64,000 nt of DNA from Dichetophora obliterata (GCA_963920525.1 OY986438.1:182636888-182700887); one strand, 5' to 3'; shown: positions 23,853 to 35,165, counted from the first letter of the stretch. The notes: generated by a model from the letters alone, not told the origin. Numbers and translations are program-made.

Positions 23853-25114
23853 AATGATATCAGTAATGGTAATGGTATTGGTAATGGAAATGGTAATAAT
23901 AAGAGTAGTAGTAATGGTTATGGTAATGGTAATAGTAATGGTAATGGTAATGGCAATGGTAATGGTAATGGTAATGGTAATGGATATGGGTATGGTAATG
24001 GTAATGGCAAAGGTAAAGGTAAAGGTAAAGGTAAAGGTAAAGGTAAAGGTAATGGTAATGGTAAGGGTAATGGTAATGGTAATGGCAATGGAAAAGGTAA
24101 TGGTATTGGCAATGGTAATGATAATGGTAATGCCAATGGTAATGATAATGGTAATGGTAATGGTAATGTTTATGGTTATGGTCATGGTAATGGCAATGGT
24201 AATGGTAGTGGTAATGGTAATAGTAATGGTAATGACAATGATAATAGTTATAGTAATGGTAATAATAATGGCAATGGCAATGGTAATAGTACTGGTAATG
24301 GTTATGGTACTGGTAATGATAATGGTAATGGTAATGGTAATGGTAATGGTAATGGTAATGGTAATGGTAATGCTAATGCTAATGCTAATGCTAATGCTAA
24401 TGGTAATGGCAATGGTAATGGTAATGGTAAAGGTAATGGCAATGGTAACGGTAATAGTAATAGCAATGGTAATGGTAATGGTAATGGTAATGATCATGGT
24501 AATGGTAATGCTAATGGTAATGGCAATGGTAATGGTAATGGTAATGGTAATGGTAATAGTTATGGTAATGGTAATGGTAATGGTAATTATAATGGCAATA
24601 GTAATAGTAATGGTAATGGTAATGGTTATGGTTATGGTTATGGTAATGGCAATGGCAATGGTAATGGTAATGATAACGGTTATGGTTATGGTTATGGTTA
24701 TGGTAATGGTAATGGTTATGGTAATGGTAATGGTAATGGTAATGGTAATGGTAATGGTAATGGTAATGGTAATGGTAATGGTAATGGTAATAAGAATGGT
24801 TATGGTAATGGTTATGGTTATGGTTATGGTTATGGTAATGGTAATGGTTATGGTAATGGTAATGGTTATGGTTATGGTAATGGTAATGGTCACAGTAATG
24901 GTAATGGTAATGGTAAAAGTAATGGTAGTAGTAATAGTAATGGCAATAGTAATGGTTAAAGTAATGGTTATGGTAATGGTATTGGAAATGGTAATGGTCA
25001 TGGTCATGGTAATGGTAATGGAAATGGTAATGGTAATGGTAATGGTAATGGTAATGGTAATGGTAATGGTAATGGTAATGATAATGGTAATGGTAATGGT
25101 AATGGTAATGGTAA
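23853..25114 (+). repeat. Degenerate hexanucleotide array, GTAATG type
   Basis: About 210 units of a six-base repeat, mostly GTAATG, with many variants (GTTATG, GTAAAG, CTAATG, GTAATA, GTCATG, GGAATG). Some variants form local clusters, such as six GTAAAG units near 24012 and five CTAATG units near 24370, showing secondary local expansions. Because the period is a multiple of three it creates very long open frames on both strands (for example Val-Met and Ile-Thr runs). These are artefacts, not genes. Confidence 0.97.
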
Positions 25115-26860
25115 TGGTAATAGTAATAGTAATAGTAATAGTAATAGTAATAGTAATAGTAATAGTAATAGTAATAGTAATAGTAATAGTAATAGTAATA
25201 GTAATAGTAATAGTAATAGTAATAGTAATAGTAATAGTAATAGTAATAGTAATAGTAATAGTAATAGTAATAGTAATAGTAATAGTAATAGTAATAGTAA
25301 TAGTAATAGTAATAGTAATAGTAATAGTAATAGTAATAGTAATAGTAATAGTAATAGTAATAGTAATAGTAATAGTAATAGTAATAGTAATAGTAATAGT
25401 AATAGTAATAGTAATAGTAATAGTAATAGTAATAGTAATAGTAATAGTAATAGTAATAGTAATAGTAATAGTAATAGTAATAGTAATAGTAATAGTAATA
25501 GTAATAGTAATAGTAATAGTAATAGTAATAGTAATAGTAATAGTAATAGTAATAGTAATAGTAATAGTAATAGTAATAGTAATAGTAATAGTAATAGTAA
25601 TAGTAATAGTAATAGTAATAGTAATAGTAATAGTAATAGTAATAGTAATAGTAATAGTAATAGTAATAGTAATAGTAATAGTAATAGTAATAGTAATAGT
25701 AATAGTAATAGTAATAGTAATAGTAATAGTAATAGTAATAGTAATAGTAATAGTAATAGTAATAGTAATAGTAATAGTAATAGTAATAGTAATAGTAATA
25801 GTAATAGTAATAGTAATAGTAATAGTAATAGTAATAGTAATAGTAATAGTAATAGTAATAGTAATAGTAATAGTAATAGTAATAGTAATAGTAATAGTAA
25901 TAGTAATAGTAATAGTAATAGTAATAGTAATAGTAATAGTAATAGTAATAGTAATAGTAATAGTAATAGTAATAGTAATAGTAATAGTAATAGTAATAGT
26001 AATAGTAATAGTAATAGTAATAGTAATAGTAATAGTAATAGTAATAGTAATAGTAATAGTAATAGTAATAGTAATAGTAATAGTAATAGTAATAGTAATA
26101 GTAATAGTAATAGTAATAGTAATAGTAATAGTAATAGTAATAGTAATAGTAATAGTAATAGTAATAGTAATAGTAATAGTAATAGTAATAGTAATAGTAA
26201 TAGTAATAGTAATAGTAATAGTAATAGTAATAGTAATAGTAATAGTAATAGTAATAGTAATAGTAATAGTAATAGTAATAGTAATAGTAATAGTAATAGT
26301 AATAGTAATAGTAATAGTAATAGTAATAGTAATAGTAATAGTAATAGTAATAGTAATAGTAATAGTAATAGTAATAGTAATAGTAATAGTAATAGTAATA
26401 GTAATAGTAATAGTAATAGTAATAGTAATAGTAATAGTAATAGTAATAGTAATAGTAATAGTAATAGTAATAGTAATAGTAATAGTAATAGTAATAGTAA
26501 TAGTAATAGTAATAGTAATAGTAATAGTAATAGTAATAGTAATAGTAATAGTAATAGTAATAGTAATAGTAATAGTAATAGTAATAGTAATAGTAATAGT
26601 AATTGTAATTGTAATAGTAATAGTAATAGTAATAGTAATAGTAATAGTAATAGTAATAGTAATAGTAATAGTAATAGTAATAGTAATAGTAATAGTAATA
26701 GTAATAGTAATAGTAATAGTAATAGTAATAGTAATAGTAATAGTAATAGTAATAGTAATAGTAATAGTAATAGTAATAGTAATAGTAATAGTAATAGTAA
26801 TAGTAATAGTAATAGTAATAGTAATAGTAATAGTAATAGTAATAGTAATAGTAATAGTAA
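25115..26860 (+). repeat. Nearly perfect (GTAATA)n array, ~1.75 kb
   Basis: About 290 consecutive GTAATA units, broken only by two adjacent GTAATT units near 26600. It abuts the degenerate GTAATG array on its left and, after a few variant units (about 26860-26890), unique DNA on its right. Its homogeneity against the older left part points to recent expansion; copy number in an assembly of such DNA may be unreliable. Confidence 0.97.
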
Positions 26861-26944
26861 CAGTAATGGCAATGGTAATGGTAACGATCTTGATGATGAT
26901 AATGGTATTAAAATTGTCATATATGTATTAAAAGTTTTTGTTTA

Positions 26945-27180
26945 AATTTCAATTGATTTTGATATTATTTTCATTTGATCTCTTCTGAATTTCAGCTGAT
27001 CTTTTCTGAATTTCAACTGACCTTTCCTAAATTTCAAAGGGAATTTCTGAATTTGTATCGGTCTTTTTTCAACTTCAAAAGGAATTTCGGAATTTCAATT
27101 GTTCTTTTTTGAATTCCAATTGAACTTTTCTTAATGTCAATTGACCTTCTCTTAATTTCAATTTATTTCTTCTAAATTCC
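26945..27180 (-). repeat. ~21-bp minisatellite, right flank, inverted
   Basis: About ten diverged units of TGAATTTCAACTGATCTTT, the reverse complement of the left-flank unit. Together the two flanks form an inverted repeat with the 3-kb hexamer array at its centre. Confidence 0.75.
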
Positions 27181-27348
27181 CAATAAAATTTCCGATTTTA
27201 TTATGTTAGGGCCAAAATTGCAATAAAATCAGCTAGTCATTTTTTCCTTATCATATTAAAAAAACTTTGTTCTTGTTGTTTTTTCTTTGGAAAGATTCGT
27301 TATACATTTAATTGTTCTAACTTTAAACGAACTGCTAAAGCGCAATAA

Positions 27349-27437
27349 ACGATTTTAAACTATCAAACAATTAGAATTTGTATTTAAAATCAAGTATGAT
27401 TTAAACTATCAAACATTTAGAATTTGTATTTAAATCA
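27349..27437 (+). repeat. Second copy of the AACTATCAAACA unit
   Basis: AACTATCAAACA(A/T)TTAGAATT followed by TGTATTTAAA occurs twice in tandem. It matches the right arm at 22990-23046 directly and the left arm at 22815-22880 inverted. Confidence 0.8.
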
Positions 27438-27590
27438 CATAAAATCAACATAATTAATATTAAGATTATTTAGGAAAAACTTTATTTCTGATTTTAAATA
27501 GATTTTTTCCAAGTTTCAATTTTTTTTCTGAATTTAAAATTAAATTTCTGAAAATCAATGGTTTTTCCTTAATGACATTTTTTTTCTAAG

Positions 27591-27970
27591 ATCAAAGAAC
27601 TAAGGCATGCGCCTTATAGAAACAAGGTTAGGTCTTTGGACTGAAAGGAAAGGGATAGATTTATTTAGAGGAAATGATTGCAACCTACGTCAATTATTGA
27701 TTAGGCAAAACAACCGTGAAAGACAACTTGAATTGCTTTTAACCGAGGCTAGTTTTATGCCTTAACCTCGGCAAGCATTTCCAGCCCTTAGCTGTTCCTG
27801 TCCTTTAATTCCACATTTTACACAATTTAGTTGTGAATTTTTATTTTTCCATTATTCTTAAATGTAGGAAAGAACAAAGAAAGTGAAAAGAACCATGCCC
27901 GAACCCGGATTCGAACCAGGGACCTTTGGTTTGATAGTCTAGCGCACTCTCCACTAAACTACAAAGGCCA
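27591..27970 (-). mobile_element. tRNA-headed SINE, family B (copy 1)
   Basis: Read on the minus strand from 27970, the head has an A-box region (TAGTTTAGTGGAGAGTG) and a consensus B box (GGTTCGAATCC, near 27905-27915). A body of about 300 bp ends at a short A-rich tail (27581-27590 on the plus strand is T-rich). The second copy at 51655-52036 aligns over the whole length and fixes the boundaries. No clear target duplication remains. The head is distinct from family A. Confidence 0.85.
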
Positions 27971-28138
27971 ACTAGACTAGAAAGCCCACATTGCAAATGA
28001 TGTATTACTTAGAACTTTGACCAGAGACTTACCTGCAAAGAGTATCATATATCCTGAAGACTGTAAAACTTTTAGTTAGTCAGGTTGTGGTGGACTCATG
28101 TTCACCGCGACCATAGGATTTATTGTGCATGCTCTTGC

Positions 28139-28440
28139 TTAGCTCCCCATATTTAAGCTTTTCTTAAATTTTAGCACTGTTTCTGGCTTGGTGTCCCAAA
28201 TTTTTTATGGAGGCACTAAAATCACTCCAAAGTGGAAAAGTCTAAGACTACAAATGGCCGGACATTCACATAGAATATGCTCAGGAGTTTTTTCTTCCTC
28301 CTTGCATATTCTGCATAAATCCGATTTAGATAAGCCCATCTTTTTAATATGGTATCTAAATGAACAATGACCTGGAAATAGCTTCTAAATACTTTTAGGT
28401 CTACTTAAGTTAGCTTTAGTAAAACTTTCTATTAAGCTTA
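28139..28440 (-). pseudogene. 3' end of a non-LTR retrotransposon ORF2 (RNase H tail)
   Basis: One minus-strand frame with two internal stops reads PGHCSFRYHIKKMGL, then CRICKEEEKTPEHILCECPA, then a short C-terminal tail ending at a TAA. The CxxC...H...CxC arrangement after 'GH-----H--KMGL' is the zinc-binding end found after the RNase H domain in I/Jockey-like LINE ORF2 proteins. The following 60 bp (GCACAATAAATCCTATGG, GGTCGCGGTGAACATG) would be its 3' UTR. Everything upstream (RT, endonuclease) is missing. It lies just right of the family B SINE in the same orientation. Clade assignment is tentative. Confidence 0.72.
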
Positions 28441-28539
28441 ACTGCGAGTTTAAAACTTCTTAGCTTGCCTCGGGCAAAAAAGTCTGTGGTAAGACTTGTA
28501 AGTGTTGCGATGAAAATTTGAATATATTTCTGGCAAAAA

Positions 28540-29110
28540 TCACACACAGCCAAAAGGACCTAATAAAATAGAACAAAACCAATTAGGTTTTTGTATAGCT
28601 TTCAGCTAAAAGACGGTCTTAAAAAAACCAAAGAGAAAATCTTCTTTAAGCCCTGTAATTTTGTAAAGGCATCACAATGTTTTAAGAAGAATCTTGTTGT
28701 TTTTTACAATAACACTTTTTAAAACTATAAGAAAGACTTATTGAGAATATTTTATTTTCTTAATAATTTGAAAAGCAATCTTCTTGATACTTAATTAGAA
28801 ATTTTTCTTGATTAAATAATTACTTAATTCAATAAGATTTCTTTTTTAATTTTGTAATGAACTCTTAAAGATTTATTAAGATTTTTTTAAAATTTTAAAA
28901 GGATTTTTTATTAATTCAATAAAATTTCTTTTTTTTAATTAAAGATAAATAATTAATTAATGCAATAAGATTTTTTTAATTTAGTAAGGATTTCTAAAAG
29001 ATTAATTAAGACTTTTTTAAATTTTATAAGAATTCATTCAAAAAGATCTCTTTTTCATTCATTCAAAAAGATACATGGGTCTTTTTAAAGCAAAACGAAA
29101 TATTATTAAC
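28540..29110. repeat. Degenerate AT-rich tandem region
   Basis: The words AATAAGATTT and AAAAGATT(A/T)ATTAAGA recur at roughly 90-120 bp spacing from 28800 to 29080. Probably an eroded array; unit and edges are uncertain. Confidence 0.35.
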
Positions 29111-29321
29111 TTTATACCTGAAAATATAGTTACTTTTTCTTATAGTTATAATTGTCATTACAATTGCCTACAAAATTAAGGAAGAACACATTTTTTTAAG
29201 ATTTTATTACAATTTATTAGGTATTAGTAACTTACCATAATTTTATTAGGTAATAAGAGTTTCTGAATATGTATTTCATTTTGTCAGTAACACTGTTCAA
29301 CACAAAGAAAAATAGCAAGGT

Positions 29322-30140
29322 GTTGCCAACAGATTCTGATAGAGGGGACCAAAAAAAAATAAACGTGTATCGGTGTTTTAAAAGTTTACGTCTTAGTTTT
29401 ATTTTGAATGGAAATTAAACCCATTTTGAACATTTTCATAGTGAATCGGCAAACGAAACCATGTGACCCCTTAAATTTTGGGTATAGGATGTGTTCAGCA
29501 TATTTATGTAAAATATTACGAGGAACATTTTCGTGGAGCATTTTAACTTTCTCTATGTTTATAGATATTATATGAAGAGCTTTCTTTTGTATTGTAATTT
29601 ATAGTGAAATTTTACGTAAAACATTTTTGTTAAAGGAACTTACACTCTAACACTTGGTTTTGTGGACATTTAAGCACCAATTCTTAATAAGTACGAAATT
29701 AACAATTAAACACCTTTTAAGTTTTCACTTATTTCTGGCATTCAAGTTGGTTTTTGAGCTTTGAAGTATTCAAAGACTGATAGTAGAGTTTTATGGCAAA
29801 TATTTTAGTGGAATATTTTAACCCGTTATATCCCTGTTTTATTGATCTTATTTTCCCTTTATCAAAAAAAAAGGTCAAAAAAGACCCATACATTGAAGAG
29901 TTAGAGGGTTAAAATGTTATACGAAAATATTCCACGTAATATTTTACATAAATGTGCTGAACACTTCCTATACCCAAAATGTAAGGGTCACATGATTTCG
30001 TTTGCCTATTCGCTATGAGAATGTTTAAAAAGGGGATAAATTAAACCCCCCTGAAATAAAACTCAGACGTAAACTTTCAGAATACCGATACACGTATTTC
30101 TTTTTTTGTCCTCTCTATCAGTATCCGTTGGTGGAATCTT
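29322..30140. mobile_element. 0.8-kb foldback element with ~240-bp arms
   Basis: The left arm contains TGATAGAGGGGACC, CGTGTATCGGT, AGTTTACGTCT, AAACCATGTGACCC, TGGGTATAGGATGTGTTCAG and TAAAATATTACG. Each has its inverted partner in the right arm (GTCCTCTCTATCA, ACCGATACACG, AGACGTAAACT, GGGTCACATGATTT, CTGAACACTTCCTATACCCA, CGTAATATTTTA). The ~340-bp loop shows no gene. Boundaries are approximate and no target duplication was identified. Confidence 0.8.
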
Positions 30141-30652
30141 GTTGTTTTGGAAAAAAGTGTAATTATTTATTTAAACAAAAAACATATACCTGTTTTCTTT
30201 ATCTGAATTAATGCAATGCTATGATGCTTTTTTTAGTTTGACACCGATTTTTTTTTTCGTTAGATACCTATTGCATTTTTTTAAAAACTTAACCCATTTT
30301 TCTATATTTTTTAAAAACAGCTTTAAACTTGACTTTGTAAGCAAAGTATTCAGCTCTGTCGAAACCGTCAAAGAAACTGATGACGTCCTCAAATTCCATT
30401 TAATTGAGCACGTACTTTGAGTTCAGGCCATACATTTTCAACAAAGCCAAAAATAAGTCGCTTCAAGCCCCACCACCAAAACATGCATGGCCGTAGCAGA
30501 GGTCCCTCCTCTACTGAAGAAAAATAATTTTTAGTATTTAAGTAAGAAATTCAAAACGGTTTCTCTTATAATTTAAAAAGTATTTGAAAGACGGATATAA
30601 TTATAAACAGAAGCAGCTCACGAATTCATGACTGACCTGCTTTTTGATGTCT

Positions 30653-30781
30653 GGTCACAATAAATTACTGGAACAAAATCGAAAGGTTTTGTCTTCGATT
30701 ATTTCTGCTATAGTTTTTTGTGGATCTCACGATTTGCCGGTTTATGTAAAAGGTCAATCATCTAATCGACCAGTTGATTAA
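30653..30781 (+). pseudogene. hAT/ZMYM1-like transposase scrap
   Basis: A short plus-strand frame reads LLEQNRKVLSSIISAIVFCG, then SHDLPV and a stop. From memory, the N-terminal region of hAT-type transposases related to vertebrate ZMYM1/TTF-type zinc-finger proteins has a matching 'NR--L--II----FCG---L---G' pattern. The frame upstream is broken and neither the DDE core nor the C-terminal dimerisation region is visible. It is a dead fragment and the family call is tentative. Confidence 0.45.
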
Positions 30782-31324
30782 ATACTTTTACGCACAAATA
30801 TTAAAATCAGCTACCAATCATGCAGCAACAAAGCCTTTTGACTTATTAAAATCATCCTTACAACAGCGTTTTTATGCCTTTAAAACGCGCACAAACACTT
30901 GGTGCTAGAGAAAAAGAGAAGCTTAAATTTTAAATCGCTTTGCTTAGGATTCGCGACGATGAATACCGATTACCGTTTTTTTTAAATCGAGTCTAATTCA
31001 TTATTGTTTAGAATTTAACTTCATATTTTTCTTAGTAAATTTAAAAAATTAATTTTATTTATCAGCTACATGAAACATTAATTGACCGACCTACCCTCCT
31101 AAATAAAATCCTTTCTAAGTCCATGCAAATTTGGCTTGAGTTTCGAGAATCTCAATTTCGTCAAAATAGGCTCTGAAGCATTTTTATCCATTGATAATTT
31201 TTTCATTTCAACGTAAAACTTATTTATAATTTGTATTCCTTACAACTACGACTACGATTACTAATGAGAGCCAAGTCTATAGTATGTTTATTTGTAAACA
31301 TTAAAATAAGGATAAAACTTTCTT

Positions 31325-31720
31325 CTTAGTTTTAAGTGGTCTCTTTTTAAACTTTAGTGAGATGAGTGAGTGAGATGGCATGACTGTTAATAAGATTTCC
31401 AGATCAAAAATATTTTCTTTTTAGTTTCAAGTGGTTCCTTCTTAACCGAAGTCCTACGTTGGTGTAAACAACTTAAACCGGGTTGTTTTGGAATAAAAGC
31501 AAGCTTACAAGATTTTTATTTTATGCTAAGTGTAGAGCGAAATCATGTTCCTTGTAGTATCTCAATTATAAATTTTTTTCAAAATATTTAAAAACTTCTA
31601 TTCCTCATCTACACCACAACGTGGAATTTAGAAGTTTTTTTCAACGTAGGACTACGGTTAAACTTTAGAGAGATAAGTGAGTGAAATGACATGAGTGTTA
31701 AAAATATTTTCACATCATTT
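31325..31720. repeat. Tandem duplication split by a MITE
   Basis: The sequence TTTTAAGTGGTCTCTTTTTAAACTTTAG with GAGATGAGTGAGTGAGATG (31325-31385) recurs as TTTCAAGTGGTTCC...TTAA, then after a 212-bp insertion AACTTTAGAGAGATAAGTG (31420-31700). The first copy thus preserves the uninterrupted target. Confidence 0.85.
31446..31657. mobile_element. 212-bp TTAA-flanked MITE (piggyBac-type target)
   Basis: The TIR pair is CCGAAGTCCTACGTTG and CAACGTAGGACTACGG. TTAA sits on both sides (31442-31445, 31658-31661), while the neighbouring paralogous copy of the target has a single TTAA. This is direct evidence for insertion with TTAA duplication, the target choice of the piggyBac superfamily. It has no coding capacity. 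The TIR differs from that of the larger piggyBac at 35704. Confidence 0.9.
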
Positions 31721-31758
31721 CATTCATTCAAGAATGAATCTTATTAAGCATTCTAATT

Positions 31759-31897
31759 CTATGTTCACACTGAGAGCTAAATGCGCATTTACGAAGTTCA
31801 CATTTACACACGACCCTTTACTCGTTGAATGAGTAACAGGGACAAATATATATAGTAAATGCTCTAAATGTGCATTTAGCTTTCAGTGTGAACATAG
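31759..31897. mobile_element. ~139-bp MITE
   Basis: CTATGTTCACACTGAGAGCT pairs with AGCTTTCAGTGTGAACATAG, and pairing continues into GCATTTA/TAAATGC blocks. The target duplication is unclear (AT-rich on both sides), so the superfamily is unassigned. Confidence 0.75.
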
Positions 31898-31909
31898 CAT
31901 TAGATCAGA

Positions 31910-33259
31910 CTTAATAACATTTTCTCTTAAGAAGATTTAATATTCTCTTAAGGAGATACAGGATTCAGGACTCCAATTTTAAATAAAGTCTGAATTAACA
32001 ATAATCGCATTTTTTGGAAGTAGTTTTTTTACTGATAAATTTGAAGGAGAACTGTCATATTATGTTTATTTTTGTGTGATCAGCAGAAATTTATTTTCTC
32101 TGGATAGCTTATAAAACTATTATAATATTACATAAAAGCATTTAAAGCAACTACGTAGCAACAAAACTATGAAGCTGAATTTTCTGAAACAACAAAAAAA
32201 TAGTTAATAAAGTAGTTTAAGAACAGAAAATAGTTGTAGGCAGAGAACTGGCGGCAAAAATGAGCTATTAATGAAATATGAATTAATAAAGTGGGTCAGT
32301 TAAGCCACGAGCACTAAAAAACAGAAAAAAAAAATAATAACCAAACGCCAACATACAAAAATAACAAAAAAAGTATTTAATAGGACCAAAAAATAAGATG
32401 TAAGAAAGCAGAAAAAGAGTGAAAGAAAAAAGATAAAAATGCAGTTTATTAAAGAGTTCTACAGTCTATAAAGAAAAGGCACAAGCGTTGCACACACATA
32501 CATAGTCTGCGGCGTTAAAAAAGAAGGCAAGCAAATTCTTTTAGGGTTAGAAAAAAAAATGCAGCGAAGGAAAAATAAATAAAAATATGGGGCACTTTAA
32601 GGAAGGCCTTGGCTTAAAAATGGTCATTAAATCAGATAATATGTAATAAGCTAAAACAGCGGATCATAAGGCAGCTTGTCGCTCTAGACTTGGGGCAAAA
32701 TATTTGTTGTGGGCGTGTATTTAATTAGTGCGGCTGCTCAAAGTTTTTTCGGCCGAAAATAAACCTGGTCTTTATACTTGCTTAATGAAGTTATTAAAAA
32801 CGCCAGATTTTTTCAGCATTGTTTTTTTTTTTTTCTTTGTTCGATCTCTGTTGTTCTGCTGTGCACTATATTAATTTTGACGTTATATAAAAAATGCTTA
32901 ATAAATTCAATAAAAATGTTAATTTATGCCTGTGCTCAGCCTGCCCACCGGCATTTACAACGAGAACATCGAGTACAAAAACAACAACTTGGTTGATCCT
33001 CCCAACTAGTTCCCTGCTGTGATGGTTTAATCAAAATTTTATTTTTTATTTTGATTTGTGAGTGTTTTTTCGTATAATTTTCGTTGAATTTTATGCATAC
33101 GAGGCTGCTGAAGCCGCCGCTGCTGCTGTCCGCCCCATCAAATGCTGGGCCTTAAATTGCAAAATTCAAATTAGTGGGCGGATATCAGCATAGCTGTAGT
33201 TGTTCTTGATGGTTATTCGAAACGTTGAACAAACGCATCGAAATGGGGTGTGGCGTTGG

Positions 33260-33292
<33 letters not shown>

Positions 33293-33960
33293 AAACAAAT
33301 GTCATTAAATAGGCTTTGAATATGCGTTCGCGGTGATGCTGTATGGGCAGGAAATGTTGAGGTGTCATTGTTGACACTCAACGCACACGCAACAACATCA
33401 TGTTTGGTCTGAGTGTGTGTTAATGAGGGCGGTTTGGGGCGTATATTCAGTGTATGTATGTTTGTGTGCGTGTGTCACTTTGCTCATAAGTGTCATGTAT
33501 GAGCCGTAAATTGTCGCATTGTTCGTCGGTTCGCTTCGCTTCACCTCGGTTGCATGCAAATTGCACAAAAATGATATAAATTTGCATAAACACGTGATGC
33601 AATATTGGAAAAAAAAACATATTATCAAGTTTGCAAATGTTGAAAACATTACTCCAGCTTAAAATATTGTAGCCACTAAAGCGAAAACATTCCATTTCCT
33701 TCAAAGTTTCACGGAAATTCTAGAGTTGGCTTCTTCCTGCTTTCGCCCGATAAAAGCGTAAGGTTAAATGGAGTTTGTCCTAGAAATAAATAAAGGAGGA
33801 GCACAAATCTTTGATCGCAGTTATGGTTTTTCTTATTGCATGTACCTCAGTAAAATATCAATATGTGCACAAATATTTTTTTATTTTTTCTCCCTGGTTT
33901 ATAACAACAAAATTTTTTTGAGTTTGCCAAAAATTTTTTTAAAGGATGAAGTTTATTAGT
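31910..33960. other. Less repetitive spacer, possibly regulatory, no gene
   Basis: No transposon marks except a CAA run at 33260-33296. The part 32,900-33,560 is richer in G+C and in non-repetitive words than its surroundings, which could reflect conserved non-coding DNA. No open frame is convincing: an alanine-coding GCC/GCT stretch near 33,105 ends quickly in stops. Confidence 0.3.
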
Positions 33961-33969
33961 CGATATATT

Positions 33970-35165
33970 TATATGTGCACAATTGCTTTTTTTGTGTTTT
34001 AACTGCTATAACGTTAAAATTACCAAATTTTGCTTAAAACCTTAGTAAGAAAAACCATAAACATGATGGTAATACATTTTTGGAACAAAATATGAGCACA
34101 TTTTAGAGTTATTTTATTTTTCAGATAAAAATACTACCTGGAACCACTTTATCTGAAGAAGATCGTTGAAATTTATAAAGGCTTAAATGAAGCCGGTATT
34201 AAAGTAGGTGCTTATTCTGCTAGGACAAATCGTCACCGAAACACCATAACAATTTTTTCAAAAAAACCTGGGAACTATGCTATAATCCAGCGTAGTGAAA
34301 GAAAATCTTTGATTGACCAACGGCACAAAAGACGAATTCGACGTCTTGCTGTGGAGAAAGGTATGAGTTGTGGTGAAATTGCTGCGCATTTGGATCTAAG
34401 GGTAACCAGAAGCAGAATCCAACAAATTTTGGATGAAAATACCAACGTCAGTTATGAATCGTCCTTCTCTCAACCCACACTTCTACCATGACACATTGCG
34501 GCCAGTCTAGCATACGTCGAAAAATACAAATTTTGTGAGAAAGAATTTTGGAATGTCATATTAAGTGATAAGAAAAGGTTCAAACTTGACGGGCCCGACG
34601 GTTGCCAGAAATACCGGCACAATTTGCGATAGCCACAACAAATTAGGTATGCGCGTAACCATGGGAGGGGATTATTGATGATTTCAGCCAGTTTCAGATA
34701 CTTTGAAAGTCACCCCTGTATTTTATTACGTGCAAATCGAATGCACAAATATATATTGAGTTATTAGATTATGTATTTATTGAGTTCACATTCTATAAAT
34801 ACCAGGATAACTGAACTTTTCAGCAGGACAACGCACCGACAAATTCTTCCCGAGTCACAAATGACTTTCAATAAGTCTGAAATATATCCGTACTGTAGTG
34901 ACCTGCTGCTAGTCATTACTTGAATAATATCGAAAACCTCTGAGGCATTCTTTCGACCCAAGTTTATAAAACTTGGCGCCAGTTCGAGTCGATAAAGCAT
35001 CTGATAACAGTTCTTTAAGATGAATTTTAGAAAATCGACGCTTAACCATTCACGCTTAACCAAGTCATATATAAGAAAGGAAGACGTATTCTTTTATAAA
35101 ATCTATATATATTTCTATTTTATTCCATAAAATCATTAAAAATAGGTTTTGTACACATAAATATT
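33970..35165 (+). mobile_element. Decayed Tc3-like element
   Basis: The transposase remnant (separate entry) is bracketed by TATGTGCACAA at about 33972 and its diverged inverted partner TTGTACACATA at about 35149-35159; T-rich text follows on the inside of both. These are plausible TIR ends, giving an element of about 1.2 kb. A further TATGTGCACAA at 33861 makes the left boundary uncertain. Confidence 0.6.
34134..35060 (+). pseudogene. Tc1/mariner (Tc3-like) transposase, dead
   Basis: Fragments of one transposase appear in order on the plus strand. There is an N-terminal LPGTTLSEEDR at about 34134. A helix-turn-helix-like segment at 34270-34440 contains HKRRIRRLAVEKGMSCGEIA and IQQILDEN. At about 34550 ILSDKKRF-LDGPDG carries the first catalytic Asp. 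FQQDNAP at 34818 carries the second. At about 34930 N-IENL-GIL, whose tryptophan codon is now TGA, carries the third acidic residue (Glu). The order and the LDGPDG motif fit the Tc3 branch of DD34E transposases, which cut and paste DNA in the nucleus. Multiple frameshifts, stops and deletions make it inactive. Confidence 0.8.

Noticed and set aside
23844..26931. Very long open frames on both strands (up to about 1000 codons) with Val-Met/Val-Ile, Ile-Thr or Leu runs
   Set aside because: They arise only because a six-base repeat never changes frame and its reading frames lack stops in some registers. No non-repeat coding sequence, start context or splice sites are attached.
27900..27970. A functional tRNA gene on the minus strand
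   Set aside because: It is the head of a SINE: a second copy with the same 300-bp body exists at 51655-52036.
33100..33175. Coding exon with an Ala-rich stretch
   Set aside because: The GCC/GCT-rich run is short, ends in stops within about 25 codons, and has no clear splice sites.
34764..35063. 99-codon minus-strand open frame
   Set aside because: It lies antisense to the Tc3-like transposase, whose FQQDNAP and IENL motifs are on the plus strand.
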